Assembly: GCA_020740775.1 (NCBI GenBank)
Contig: JAHEWK010000047.1
Coordinates: 1 to 64,000, forward strand
Origin: Ilyonectria destructans
Taxonomy: Eukaryota > Ascomycota > Sordariomycetes > Hypocreales > Nectriaceae
DNA: 64,000 nucleotides
Reading direction: 5' to 3'
In this document: piece after piece, positions 32,022 through 44,072 of the stretch
Layout: each line of letters begins with the position of its first letter
Numbering within the stretch: position 1 is the stretch's first letter
Position numbers and translations under genes: made by a program
The notes under the pieces: model-generated
The model's input: the letters and a program-made list of their open reading frames with translations, nothing else
Told to the model about the DNA's origin: nothing
Databases searched by the model: none

Positions 32022-33597
32022 ACACCGCAATGGCACTGCGCTACAAACGAGTTGAGATTTAGAACCGTCGGGTAGTATTTTAGCTACAGGTCTGCGAGAT
32101 ACAACGCAAGGACCTCGGCACTGCAACTCGGCACAAAAGAAGCTCTCAACCAATATCGTCTCTACAGTTCATCCTTCGTCCCCGTGTTTTTCTTGTCCGT
32201 CTTGAACGAAAGTCCTTGTTTGCGCTTTACCCTGTGTGTCCTTGGGTCGGAATATTGCCACGAATGTCGCTCACTCTCGCTCGGCATCGACTGACAATCT
32301 AGCTTCCCGCAATGTCAGACAAGTGCCGGCCGCTGTCGGTAGGATTTCGACAGCGCCGACTCAATTGGCGGGCGCTAACAGCGCACTGGGGGCTGCGGAG
32401 AAGGAGCGTTAGATTGAACTGGATCGGTAAGAGAAGCCGATGGATCTAAAATAGGTGGGGACGAGATGCAGGCTATTCAATGGGCTTTTCAAGGAACATT
32501 TTGAGATGAGATATGGGCAAAGTTCATACCCCGCCCTTCGAAGGAACGAGTCCCGTCTATAAGTATTGATCTTTTATGTCGTAACTATCCCGGGTGCCGT
32601 GATCTGTACCCTTCCTTCTTTCATTGTGCTCAGTGACGAACAAGAAAAGTAGAAACGTATCTGAGATCGGGAACCATAGCCGACTCATGTGTTACAAACT
32701 CCCCCATCCGTCATCGATCTTTCAAAGCTCAACCGGAAAGCGTCGTGCAAGCTTCAGGCGGTTATCAAGAAGGAATGGTCCCTATAAATTTGTGACGGAA
32801 ATGGTTGAAATACTAAGGCAGTGTGGAAATAATATAAGGAAAGCCAGGGACAGAAAAACCATCGAGGTCTTGATACGGCAGAAGTAAAAGAAGGCAACAA
32901 GGCAACAAAAACACTAATTTACCCGGCGGATTGGCTCGCCAGGCTCATGGGCTGTGGCTTGTTAAGTCGGACTTATCAATGTAGCTAATTGTTCCATTGT
33001 GACCCTTTGATCGGGACTAGAGGTGGTGGCTGTCTTGGATGACACGAGTTGAGAGGGATATGGTCCTTCTCATCAAGGACCGATATCCTAGTAACAAGAG
33101 CCGGCCGTACAAGAGGACTTCCAAACGCGTCTTCTCTGATCAGCTTATCTTTATAAGTAAAGAGCGTGATTCCGGCTGACCGGCTGCAGATGTTGGTAAT
33201 TAGGGGGCCCAGGTTTCAAAGATGGACAGCGGATAATTACGAAGCAAGGCGACGGGTGGTCAGCACTCAATCCGCACTAGATCAACTTGGCCGGCAGAGG
33301 ATGACTTGCTGGCACAAAGCGCTTTCCCTGAGATTGCATTCCGCGTATATTTCGTGCCGCGACTACGGCAGGGTAATTACCCACCGTGGGATAGAAGAAA
33401 CCCTGCGGGCAAGATTGCGTGCGGTCTCGCCGGGCTCAGGGTTCGTGAGACGGCGGCCCGTCGATTTATCCATAAGCAAGTAGATTCAAGTCCCAATCAA
33501 AACTATTTAAAGCACACCAAAGCTATAAAAGCCGTCGCCAAGTTGAATCTCCACACACAATCGACAAGAATCAGAAGGCAGATCTATCTCAGACGCA
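32022..33597. other. no supported gene
   Basis: Frames at 32624-32887 and 33166-33483 have no recognised domain. The last 100 bases are the promoter side of the amidase relic. Confidence 0.4.
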
Positions 33598-34850
33598 ATG
33601 AAGCCCTGGCAACTCACAGCGTCCGCTGCCCTGGCAACTCACAGCGTCCGCTGCCCTGGCCAAGATTCAAAGCGCCGAGTTGACCGTTGAGGCCTATACC
33701 AGGTCACTCATCGAGCGTATCGAGCAGCGCGATGATGATGTTCGAGCCTGGGTAAGGCTTGAAAAGGACAGAGTGATCCAGCTGGCGATTGCACTGGATC
33801 AGGTGCCTCGAGCCGAGAGAGGCCCTCTCCACGGCTTGCCGATTGCAGTCAAAGATGTCATCTACACGAAAGGTATGACGAGAGGGATGGAAAGATAGAT
33901 GGCCGGGGATGGTCGAATACTTATTTTTTAATAGATATGCCTACTGCGCACAACTCACCTTTGTACGGTGGGAGCTTCCCCAAAGTCGATGCTGCATCTG
34001 TCACGATCCTTCGCCAAGCTGGTGCTCTTATTTTCGGTGAGTCCCCGCTTCGCAGTGTGCTGTTTCCTCTGCAAGCACTCCTCATGCTCACCATCTTCCG
34101 CCAGGCAAAACCACCACCACCGAATTCGCAGCCACTGGAGTTGGCCCCGAGACCCGCAACCCGCACGACCTGGCCCGGACGCCCGGCGGCTCCTCGACCG
34201 GCTCCGCCGCCGCCGTGGGCGACTTCCAGATCCCGATCGCCCTCGGCACATAGACTGGCGGCTCCACCATCCGCCCAGGCTCCTTCAACGGCATTTACGC
34301 CTTCAAGCCAACGTGCGGTGCCATCTCCCGTGAGGGCCAGAAGCTCTACGCTCCCAGCTTCGACACTCTGGGCATGTTCACCCGCTGCGTCGACGACCTC
34401 ATCCTGTTGACTGGCGTGTTCGCCGTCGAGGACGACAAGGAGAGCCAGTTTCGCGGCGTTGAGGGCGAACGGTTCGCTATTTGCAAGACCATGGCTTGGG
34501 GGCACGCCGGGGAGGGCACCATAGCCGCCTTAGACTACGCCGTTGAGCTGCTCGAGGCTAACGGCGCCATCGTCGAGGAGCTCGATCTTGGCCCCGAGTT
34601 TGCCAGCCTGCCCGAGTGGTACGACATCATGCTCAGCAGGGAGGGCGGGACAACCTTCCTGTCTGAGCAGCGCGTCGGCAAGGAGAAGCTCCACCCCACA
34701 CTTGTCAGTCATGTCGACAACTCGGATCGCGTCAGCCACGAGGCCTATCTCGAGGCATTTGACGGAATCGCGGCGCTAGGACCTCGGATGGATGAAATTG
34801 CCGGTCGCTATGCCGCATTTCTCACACCGAGCGTGTCAATAAAGTCATAA
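33598..34850 (+). pseudogene. amidase-signature enzyme, inactivated
   Basis: The ATG at 33598 opens MKPWQLTASAA. The 25-bp string 33606-33630 is then duplicated at 33631-33655, shifting the frame before KIQSAELTVEAYTRSLIERI. Downstream exons are joined by introns 33873-33934 and 34037-34104, both with clean GT/AG. They give the amidase core: GPLHGLPIAVKDVIYTK (catalytic Lys), [40 protein letters not shown]. An in-frame TAG at 34251-34253 replaces the Gln expected in ALGTQTGG. The frame ends early at FLTPSVSIKS, well short of a full amidase. Amidases hydrolyse amides through a Ser-Ser-Lys triad; this copy cannot make one. The CAG-to-TAG change fits a C-to-T mutation. Confidence 0.85.
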
Positions 34851-35221
34851 ATTTCTCTCAGTCAATCGAATTTTTCTTTTTTAGATTTGCTGAGATTAAT
34901 TAGACTCATTAGTTATGAAATTGCGGATGGGTTAGTACTGTATCCTGTTGATGGAGGGAAGGGATTGTTATGGAGATGGTCGGTCTCATGACCTCCAGCT
35001 TCCCGTCTCATCACATGATGGTTGACAACGAATCATTTTCTGCCATGGTCCACCGCTCCTCGGCTTGTCTTAAATTCGCCAGAGTCCTTAATTTCCTTTC
35101 TATTCCTTTCTCTCCAAAATTCTCCTCATTTCTATGTCCTACACCCACGTTTCTGGATAATTTCAGGCGAATTTACGCTAGACCGCTCAACCAGGTTGTC
35201 AAATCAATCTTGCGATCAAGT
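34851..35221. other. spacer, AT-rich start
   Basis: The frame of the next gene is open from 34970, but the sequence before 35222 looks like leader. Confidence 0.4.
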
Positions 35222-36148
35222 ATGTCTACTCAGGTTCGAGACTCAGTTCGACAAATCGATGACAACTCATGGCTTATTGGGAATAAGCTCCTCCTACATC
35301 GAACCTCTGTTGCCGAGAATTGCTTGTGGCATACCGACGGCCTATACTATACTCTCTCTGATGACTCATCCCTATTTCCTGCTCCCGAAACACTGCCTAC
35401 TGACAGTTATGTATGTCCCTTGTACAGTAGCGCAGATGTCTCTGCAGTCTGGAGATTCGGCGATGCTTTTCTGAAGATCAAGCTATTTCAAGGAAGAAGA
35501 GATGCTACGACGGAGAATGTGACATTGGACTGGCTTGCGAGGGAAAAGCTCAGTTTCGTTACCCCTCGGACCTTCTACTATACCAAGGAGGATGATAGGA
35601 GCTACCTATTTTCCTCCCGTGTGCCTGGCAAGACGCTTGCTGGAGCTTGGAAAGGGATGAATGAGGATGATAAGACGAATTATGCTTGCCGAATTGCTGA
35701 AATATGCGAAGAGCTGTCAATCCGGACTTCTGAAGCTATAACCGGAGTTGATGGCCGCCAGTTGGCTGATGCCTGGCTGCACTCGTCCCCCAATCCACCC
35801 GACTTTCGACCGGAGACGTTACGAGAGAACTGTACACAGCTCGGCATGGGAACATCCGCATCTTCTACTTTTGTGTTCTATCATAACGACCTCGGGCCAG
35901 CTAACATAATCATCAACTCGGGCCAAGTCGTTGGGATCATCGACTGGGAGATTGCGGGTTACGTTCCCCGCGAGTGGATCCGCACTAAATTTGGCGTCGG
36001 TTGGGGGATGGACTTTGACTCGCATAACGACCCATCTGAGTGGAGATCGCAGGTCGAACGTCAACTTGGAAGGAAAGGGTTTCCTGAGGTCATAGATGCA
36101 TGGAAGAAGTGGCGTGAGGAACGTTTCCAATGTGATATAAAGAGATAG
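35222..36148 (+). CDS. aminoglycoside-phosphotransferase-like kinase
   Basis: 308 residues from the ATG at 35222 (MSTQVRDSVRQID); upstream ATGs in the same frame would add an unlikely leader. The fold is the APH/choline-kinase type. VWRFGDAFLKIKLFQGRRD is the nucleotide-loop and Lys region. The catalytic loop is FYHNDLGPANIII (HxDxxxxN) and the metal-binding motif is VGIIDWEIAGYVPREW. Fungal genomes carry many such proteins, most of unknown substrate. All motifs are present and the length is near the usual 270-320. It stands alone between two pseudogenes. Confidence 0.8.
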   Translation: MSTQVRDSVRQIDDNSWLIGNKLLLHRTSVAENCLWHTDGLYYTLSDDSSLFPAPETLPTDSYVCPLYSSADVSAVWRFGDAFLKIKLFQGRRDATTENVTLDWLAREKLSFVTPRTFYYTKEDDRSYLFSSRVPGKTLAGAWKGMNEDDKTNYACRIAEICEELSIRTSEAITGVDGRQLADAWLHSSPNPPDFRPETLRENCTQLGMGTSASSTFVFYHNDLGPANIIINSGQVVGIIDWEIAGYVPREWIRTKFGVGWGMDFDSHNDPSEWRSQVERQLGRKGFPEVIDAWKKWREERFQCDIKR

Positions 36149-37256
36149 TTGTCTGTCTAATACAGACCAGGTATAACAGAAGCACCGCAGAGGACCTATG
36201 CCACAATGATAACACGGACCATCATCCGCTCCACAGAGCAGCGCGAGAAATGAAAACAGCTTGATATGTGACCGTAGGTGGTGCATCGCAAAGGTGAGAT
36301 GGATCGAATCGATGACAAGGTAATGCCCTGAACTCGCGCCTGATTCATGGTTCTGAAAGAACTGAATTCAATCCTGTCCGTGGTGTTGAACCTCCAGACC
36401 TACAAGTAGCGGACCTTCCTGTTGAAGACAAGCCCAATAGAAGCAGAAAATCCACATGAACACCCAAATGCCCCATGGGCCCGGATTTAACAGAGTAGAC
36501 TTAGGTAAGTTAGTAAATGATGTACTAATAGCACTGGACATACCGTTAGCCGGAGTTTCTTGGCTTTCCGCATCCCGCCTTTTCGCATTGATCAGAGGTC
36601 GATGGATTGTTCTGCCCGCATGGGCAATTCCAATGATTGACGGGTGGCTGAGGCATTGTATTGTATAGTGCGATTGAGTCAAGATAACTTAATTTTAGGA
36701 CAAGTTTGAGAATATTATTGCAGAAAAACTGAAGCCAGGCAAGAGGAATGAGCTTTGTTTTATAATAAAACGTCTAGGTCGTTTTAGTTATTAAGCAATT
36801 GGTCATGATCATGTTTTTGGGGCAAACTCGAGGGGAAAGCGTAGCCCCCCATCGTCATCAACTACTGAGACCTTCTTACAAATAAACCTTCCAGGATCCG
36901 GTGCCTAGTGGACTCTATGAGATGTAAGCCCGGGTGAATGGAAATTTGCGTAGGCCGACTGCATCCTTCACTCGGCCTGCCGACGCTCCGCTTCCAAATA
37001 CCCAATGATTACGGGGCTGGCCCCAATCCAGTGACAGTTTCTCCCCATCCTATTGACACATGTCATTTTTTGACGTACTAAACCGATTGTACCCATCAAG
37101 TTCTCGTTTGAGCTCTTGTGAATGGTGTGGTAAAGGGTTCATTCGCTTCTACATTAGGCAACCAATAATGATCATCATGCATTGTAACACTTCTTTCTTG
37201 CCCGATGCGGAGGGCTCCGAGATATGAGGAGACGCTCAAGTTAGTAAAAAGCTCGT
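36149..37256. other. no supported gene
   Basis: Small frames (36368-36682 minus, 36456-36668 plus) have no domain. Confidence 0.4.
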
Positions 37257-37917
37257 CTAAACAGTTACTCCCTGCAACTGGTCTCTAGGCCTGCTGACGA
37301 TCCCCGCCAATGATGTAGGTGGCACGATGCCCCCTCCCAGTTGGGGTTTTCGTCCAGATTTTCTCACGAGAGAAGTACACCCAGCATCAGAGGCTATTGC
37401 GTGGATGTCGTGCTCTGTGTACTTGAAGGATGTGAAGACGTCAATGTGACAGTTCTTTCTAATATGACCTATATCTTTTGTAGCTTCAATGATGAATGTA
37501 TGTCTGGTAGGGTTCTTGCGGATGGTGGAATAGTTCGCCCATCTGCCATCGGCAAGGATAACCTGGCCGAGGGTTTTGTTTGCTTTCTGGAGTCCGTTGT
37601 TGAGGAATTGCCTAAAAGTTCAGGTGTGATATGCAGCCTCGATTTCGCTCCTGTTGTTCATCCCGTCCTGACCTAGAAGTAGTGAGAGCCCTACGTGGCT
37701 ACAACTCCGGAAGTTCTGCACGACCTCCTCTTTTGAAGCATTGGATAGAGATGACCCAAACGACCAGATGGAAACATTGGCAACGGAGTTCGGTTTGAAG
37801 CGAGCAAGCGCTTGATCGAAAGCTCCCCAACAACCCACGCAAGTTATCGTTGGAAACCTTTGGTCCAATGCCGGTATGTGTTTCCAAAGCTCCCCTTCCC
37901 AATCCGCGGCCCCCTTC
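37257..37917 (-). pseudogene. EgtD/EasF-type histidine-methyltransferase-like relic
   Basis: One minus-strand frame contains a single TGA (37620-37622). Before it: GELWKHIPALDQRFPTITC, VGCWGAFDQALARFKP, VSIWSFGSSLSNASKEEVV, LLLGQDGMNNRSEIEAAYHT. After it: FRQFLNNGLQKANKTLGQVI, NPTRHTFIIEATKDIG, FKYTEHDIHAIASDAGC. This is the C-terminal half of the SAM-dependent methyltransferase family that includes ergothioneine EgtD and ergot EasF enzymes ('LGSSIGNF...GxDxxND...AYHD...FxxNGLxxAN'). The first half, including the SAM-binding glycine motif, was not found upstream in any frame. The stop is consistent with CGA to TGA. Substrate unknown. Confidence 0.7.
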
Positions 37918-38639
37918 GCTGTAGGATTGGCTAGTAGAAATCACGCCGTCAGAGATCCCGTTGTTAGTCTCTATCGTAACGAGCAATACTGGAATTAGTA
38001 TTTCCGCGGGATAGAGGAAAGCAAGGACTAGATTGTGGCGGAGATAGTGCATAGGTATGAGAATGGTGTAAGCTCGCCTAGAGATGTGGAATGAAGATCT
38101 TGCTTTAAGGAGACGAAGGGGGCCACGGTTTTGAGATGGGGCTTTTCCCGTCCCTTAGGGAGATGAGGGTCCTGTACTCTGCGAGACTCTTCCATGCAGA
38201 TGTCGACTCTGTCACCTCGGTTTAGCCAGCCCCTTAACAAGGCAGTTTGGCTCGCGATCACTCAGCGACAAGCTTGAGTTGGTGTGGCCTGCGGCAGCGA
38301 AAGTGACTCTCCAGATTGTGCACATCTTTGAACGGTAAGGATACAGGGACCAAGGGCAAGAGGGGCCCCTCCTTTAATACAGTTCGCATAGCGGGGTAAT
38401 CTCAGAGACGACAAAGCGGAGAAGAGTAAAAATTCCAAACGTACACGCAAACATCAGACACCACTCAGCTGGATATTACCCACTTAGCTCCTTCCGACAT
38501 CCGGGACTCTCCGCCTCCCGACTCCAGATCTTCAGTAGTAGCGCAAAGAATGACCATCCAGCGTGCTCCCAGATAGTTCCCAAGTTCAATCCAACGCTCA
38601 ATCACGATTTCCATATCTTCCTCTAATAAGCACCCCACC
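37918..38639. other. no supported gene
   Basis: The missing 5' half of the methyltransferase would be expected here on the minus strand, but no matching motif was seen. Confidence 0.4.
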
Positions 38640-39836
38640 CTAGGCATGATCGCTGAACAAATCCTCGAGCAGAGATGGATAGGGCCTTCCATGGCCGTTG
38701 TTGTCGCCGAGGTCACCGTCAGTGTCGGTCTCATCACCGTCGATGTCGTCGTTGATGTCGTCTTCGTCGGTGTCGTTGTCAATGTTACCGTCAGTGCCAG
38801 TCTCGTCTTCGAGGTCGATATCGGTCTGTTTACCCAATGGCCGACCATAGTCTGCCAAAAGAAGACCAACAGGCTGCTGTATGTGCCTCGTCTCGAACTC
38901 CCAGCTCAGGTTCATGATGACTCTGAGCTGGTCTTCTTGAATCGCATCCAGAGAGGCAGCGATGCCCAACGTACCTAGACACTTAGCAAGGTAAAACGAA
39001 AGAGCTTTATCAAATAGCTCTTTCGGCCACTGGGCCAAGTCTGACCAGGCTTCTTGGTAACGCTGGAGGCGGCCCAGGGCACGCATGATCGTCATGTCTT
39101 CAGGAGTGGACCTTTGGGCAAAGTCGTCTTCAAGTGTCTTGTACCCTTTAAGACGAGAGTTGGCCAACTCAACGAACAGGTCATAGTTGCAAAGGTCGAG
39201 GTAGTTTTCAGTCAAAGCATCGATGATACCGAGTACATGTTCGGTGTACTTGTCGAGCCCAAACTTGGCGATGAAGTCCAGGTCCCAACCAATATATGGT
39301 AAAGCAGGAGACAGGTTTTGCAGCAGACCACATACCAGTAGTGCAATTTGGTGTACTCGGAAGTCCTGGCCCTTGAGGCAGCCGTTGTGCGTATCGGAGT
39401 CGGCATTGAGACGTGGGTGACAGGCCAGCCTACGAGCGAACGGCTGTTGCTGACGAGTTGGCTGCTTGAGACTGCCTTGCGGTTGTGCAGCAATCTTCCA
39501 TAATTTTGCTTCTAACTCGTCAACAGGGAGAGCGCCATCGACCAGGAAATGTCGACAGCTATTTGTTGGAGTCTTTGCAAGCGGAGGCTCCGGTGTCAGC
39601 CGACCGTCTGACCCTCTTTCAGAGTGTTCAAGGGTCTTTGGATCGCGAATGCCCGACGAGCCATTGAGCGTAGCGTTGCCGGAGAGAGATGCAGCAGCCG
39701 ATGACGAGGGCCTGGCGCGCCTGTCATCGTCATGTACGGTGAGAGGAGAACCTCTGGTGGTGGCAGACATCGGGGAAAGAGTCTGCCGACCCCAGCAACG
39801 CCTTTTGAGCGCCAAAAGAAAGGCTAGAAAACCCAT
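38640..39836 (-). CDS. uncharacterised protein with Asp-rich tail
   Basis: 398 residues, single exon, ATG at 39836. The N-terminus is MGFLAFLLALKRRCWGRQTL, then a Ser/Arg-rich disordered segment. From about 110 on comes a helical globular part with HQIALLVCGLLQNLSPALPY, NYLDLCNYDLFVELANSRLK, EAWSDLAQWPKELFDKALSF. The last about 60 residues are an Asp/Thr-rich repeat (DIDLEDETGTDGNIDNDTDE and on). No family is recognised. The clean frame, the codon pattern and the folded-looking centre support a real gene. The 5' flank (39840-40000) is an ordinary promoter-like sequence. Confidence 0.65.
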   Translation of the reverse strand: MGFLAFLLALKRRCWGRQTLSPMSATTRGSPLTVHDDDRRARPSSSAAASLSGNATLNGSSGIRDPKTLEHSERGSDGRLTPEPPLAKTPTNSCRHFLVDGALPVDELEAKLWKIAAQPQGSLKQPTRQQQPFARRLACHPRLNADSDTHNGCLKGQDFRVHQIALLVCGLLQNLSPALPYIGWDLDFIAKFGLDKYTEHVLGIIDALTENYLDLCNYDLFVELANSRLKGYKTLEDDFAQRSTPEDMTIMRALGRLQRYQEAWSDLAQWPKELFDKALSFYLAKCLGTLGIAASLDAIQEDQLRVIMNLSWEFETRHIQQPVGLLLADYGRPLGKQTDIDLEDETGTDGNIDNDTDEDDINDDIDGDETDTDGDLGDNNGHGRPYPSLLEDLFSDHA

Positions 39837-40829
39837 GCTGTCTCCCTGTTGCTGGTGGGCACAGGTGGGGTGAGTGGAAGGTAAAGAATGGTAAGAATGG
39901 TGCTGTGGAATAAGTGACTTGACTTGAGTTCAGTCGAATCTCTCGGCGCCTCCTTCAAGGAAAGCTGGAACGGAGTTGGGGTTCTTTTATGAGTATGATT
40001 CTCGAGACTCGGGAGCTGACAGCACTTCACTAGTTAGCGTGGATGGTTCAACCTCCTGTCATACCATGCGACACCCAATGTGAGAGATCAGAACAGTTAG
40101 CAAGCCCCAGCTCCATCGAGGTGCATCCGCCTTTGCCCAATGTAGCAAGGACGTCGCCACCCTCAAAAGGAACCATCGGATAAAGCAAGCCTCACCTGCA
40201 TTAGCTCGGGTGAGTCGCGACGCGTCTCCGTGCGACGCCGTGGTTGGGACTGCACGCGACCCCCTGCCAACACAGTGCCCACATCTTACCGCAGGGCCCC
40301 AACCATCGACCAACTCCTGGAAAGATGTAACCACTAGCATCGAGTGCCATCGTGTGTCAAGTGATCATCCCAATTTGATCGAGGGCAGGTGCCGATCCTC
40401 AGAAATGGGCGTGGTCGCCAAATTGTCTCATCTGAGTCCCCGAGGTTCCCTGGGTAGCTACCTCCGGCGCCCATGGCGGGAAATGGCGTCTGGCTTGCAA
40501 AAGAACACATGACAAGGTGTTTCTCGGATACATCTTAGCAAAGGCAATGAACTCATGGTTGAATAGCAACGTTGGAATGATCCAGCTGAGATCTAAGAAT
40601 TAAGTTCTGTAAATAAAAAAAATAAAAAAGCACCCACTGCCATCTAAGTCAAAGGCCCATTTGAGTGCGACTGTCCAGGGCTAGGGTTGTGGAAGACCTT
40701 GGCCAAAAACGACGATTCTTTCCAAGTAAAGACGAGGTTGTGATTTAATGGCTTCCCGGATACCGCATCGAGATCTTCTAATAAAGTCATCGTAAGGTGC
40801 CTAACGCCCACAGACGGCCGAACCTCAAC
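39837..40829. other. no gene seen
   Basis: The intergenic region between two minus-strand genes; nothing recognised. Confidence 0.45.
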
Positions 40830-42407
40830 TTACTCCGGCTTTTGGCCATAGATCACGGTGATCAATCTCCATGGATGGGACTTCCGCGATCGCAAGCCCC
40901 GACGAACTCTAGACACGAAGACAATGGCCTCTTCATAACTCCATCCGACTACTCGAGTGGCAGCTCTTAGAACAAGCCCTTCGAGATCGCAATTCAGGGC
41001 AGCATAATTCCATCGGCCCGTTTCTTTCAACCGTTCGTCTTTCGGCCAAACACCAACGGGCATCTGTAGTTTTCCAATACTCGGTCAGCGCAAGTCGAAT
41101 CGTCCCTAATGTCATAGAATCACCTTGTCCTGAAGCGTCGTGATATTCGTGAACCCGGCCCGCTTCATCGCCTCTTCCATCGTGCCGTCCTCCGCGATCG
41201 TCAATGATCGATTCAACTTGCTTCCTACCTCCTGCCAGAAGTTTCCCCACTCGTTGAAACAACTATAGTTCTTAAGACTTTCGTCATCGCTCTTGAAACA
41301 CATCGATAGGTCCTTGTACTCGAGGTATCCGCCGGGCTTCAAATCGTCAAACCGCCCCTTCGCGAACGAATTGCAGTCTGAGATGCACCCAGCCATGCCA
41401 CGAACGTGTATAAAATCGAAATATTCTCTTCTGAAAGTCGATTCCAGGTTGCAGTCATCATACTGGCTATGTCCGAATCAGCAATTCGCTCCGTATGACA
41501 TTCGTTACAACGTACAACTCAAGGTTGGGTGGGACGCATGTGGGCTGAATGGGGGAAATATCGGTGCCAATAACGTGAGCACTGGGATATTCGTCGGCAA
41601 AGTCTCTGCTTGCTTATCAGCTTTTGGTTCCCAAGTCTAAGCACCGCTTTAGTCATACATAGCCCAGATTCCTGGAGTCATTGGCCAATCAGTTCCAGAC
41701 TTCAACGCATTGAGCCGATGTTTTGCTCACCTGTTCCGGCCCCGATATCAAGAACACTCTACATAGTATCGTCAGTCTGGACCGTCGCATCTAGGGACTC
41801 ACGAGGTATACCTGTACGTTCCCGATAGGTGCCGAATATAGTTTCCCTTCGGAAAAGCGCAACCAGCCTGTATGGCTGTAGAACATTATAAGCAAGGCAT
41901 CAGTCGAATCCACGGGGTCCCATCTTACGATATGTCTAATAATTCGTTGTGTGGTTCATCATTCGGCAGCCTTCTCAACTCATTAGCTGACGGCCACGTG
42001 GTAGGTATGCTCTACACTGACAAATACTCATAGCCGTTTCCAAGGTCGGCATGATACCATCTTCCATTTTCTTGTACGTATTTCAAACATTTGGAATCGA
42101 GAGACGACGTGGAGTCGCCATCTGAGTCGTCGGCAAAGTCCGAGGTGGCGTCTCCATCTGAGTTAGGGTTTATGGGTTCACCATCTCGGCCGTCAGCGAC
42201 GTCCGACGCTGCAGGCGACGCAGAGCTACCGTGTTCGTCGTGGTCAAATACAGGGTTGGAGCTAGAGTCATCGTCGTCGCCACGTTTTCGTTTTCGTTTG
42301 TTGATTGCGGACTTGGCTGGTGAATTTGGATAGCCGCCGGCCTGTGGTCCGTTCGCATCATCCGTCGCGCGGTCGGCATTGGAGGAGGGCTCATCGTCCT
42401 CAGCCAC
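40830..42407 (-). CDS. LaeA-like SAM-dependent methyltransferase
   Basis: Eight exons on the minus strand: 42407-42022, 41973-41929, 41875-41812, 41758-41731, 41671-41659, 41605-41512, 41462-41124, 41063-40830. Together 1203 nt, one open frame of 400 residues. The N-terminal third is acidic and disordered with a basic KRKRKRG. The family body follows: [24 protein letters not shown], the SAM motif [57 protein letters not shown] and the end [17 protein letters not shown] ... VIYGQKPE. Relatives include the secondary-metabolism regulator LaeA, but most are uncharacterised paralogues. The frame has no ATG in exon 1: GTG at 42407 follows an open stretch, and an ATG near 42520 is cut off by a TAA. 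A further 5' exon is therefore likely. Confidence 0.85.
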
Positions 42408-44072
42408 GTTGGACAGTGACTGTGAAGTCTCCCCTGATGGAGCGCCTCCAGCGGACCGTAGAGCTAGTGCGACTTCTCTGGCCGCAAGGAGCTGTTACGT
42501 TGGGACGCAAACAGACATGTTGATCTCGGAGGGTATTCGGTCGACGTTCGCAGAGCATTCCTTGGTTCAAACTCAGGAGTGCACCGGTCAGTACAAAATG
42601 AATACAGAAGAACGCGAGGAGAGGACGAAGCAAGACCGATATACTACGCGTTAATGTATTCCCAAGATCAAAAAGAAATACACAACAGGGGTGGAACCGA
42701 CCAGCACATGACCCCGGGACGCCGCAGCTAGGGTTGAGGCGATAAGCTAGCGCCACAAGGGAGTAGACGGGATGATGATTCTCGATTCAATACTTCCGGT
42801 GCAAGACACAGGTAAACCCGAAGCTGGGCATGACTCCTGTCGGCTGCCGTCTGCCGGGTTTATTGTGTGTTTGGAGAAGGGCATTGAGGAGTGCTCAATG
42901 GCGAGCATGTCTCGCTCGGGTCCCATCGGCACGCGTCCAACAACCCCCGCAAGTGCCATCCGCGGAGACTGTGGACAGCTAGGCGACAAACTGAGCGCGG
43001 TTGACAGGAAACCAGACTGAGGCGCTGATGGGAGCACCATGTCGTAGATTGCGGAGGTGGACACATGCGGAGCGAGATTAGATGCTCGGGATGGCGAAAT
43101 CTTCTCCTACTAAATCTACTACCAATCCAGATTTCATGCTTAGTGTAATACCAAGAGGTGTTTGAGAAAGAGCTGAACGTTCAGTACCTATCAACGCCCT
43201 GAGGCGACGTCCTTCCAAATGTCAAGACCATATTGGGGACTCACACGGCATTCTGTGTCCAAGTTGTCAGGCCGAAGGGCGTGTCCATCTCCAGCAACAC
43301 CTTGAGACGAAACTGGCTGAGATGCTAGCGAGCATCTTTGCCGATATTACTTTAAGTAGAGGAACAAAGAGAATCACAATCAGAGAAATCCACGTCGACA
43401 TGATTTTATTTATGAAGTCCCCAAGACCAGGCTGAGGACGACGACTGCATATGTACATGGGGGTTGAGTCACACCGACTCCCGGGCATCCCAGTTTTGAG
43501 GCCCGCCAGCTAATCCTTCTGCCCCAGTAGCGGCAGTTTCTCATCTCCTTCATCCATATCAGCTGTGCCGCAAGAAACCACTCTCAAAATGGGTTTGGCC
43601 GTTGCCAAACAGAAGTCAAGGAAGCGCCTCAAGGAGATGGGTGTGGACGATGGCGGGGGAGAGCCCGAGGACACGTCGACCCGTCTTTCGGAAACCACGG
43701 TAAACTAAATCATCTCAAGATCAGCATTCCACAAAAGGCGAATAAGAATCGACCTACTGTGTGTTGGACCAGGATCCCGTACTCAAGCTTTTTATTGTTA
43801 TAGGAAGACATGGTTCGCAATGACGAGCGGGGGAATAAACTAAGGCAACGAGACCAGAGCAGTGCGGCTTGCAGGAAAGTGCTATGCAGGCAGCCAGCGC
43901 CCATGTTATACTCTGAACATCGAGGTGCATTTGGGTACCGATTCAAAGTGCAACGAGATCTCACCGATGAGTGGGCCGATGGGGCAAGACCCCTGCAGAC
44001 TTCTATGCAGGGATCTGGGATCAGCCAGCTAGGAGCTCGAAGAGTGGAAAAGCCTGGGTCTAGGCATCGCCA
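42408..44072. other. no supported gene
   Basis: Minus-strand frames 42747-43064, 43267-43488 and 43510-43698 look partly protein-like (one has a hydrophobic STWISLIVILFVPLL stretch). They could not be joined by splice sites or assigned. A decayed gene is possible. Confidence 0.35.

Noticed and set aside
33166..33683. Genes upstream of the amidase relic
   Set aside because: Frames are chance extensions around the tandem duplication and contain no domain.
38465..38978. Thr- or Val-rich frames overlapping the Asp-rich tail
   Set aside because: They are shadows of the repetitive GAC/GAT codons of the gene at 38640-39836.
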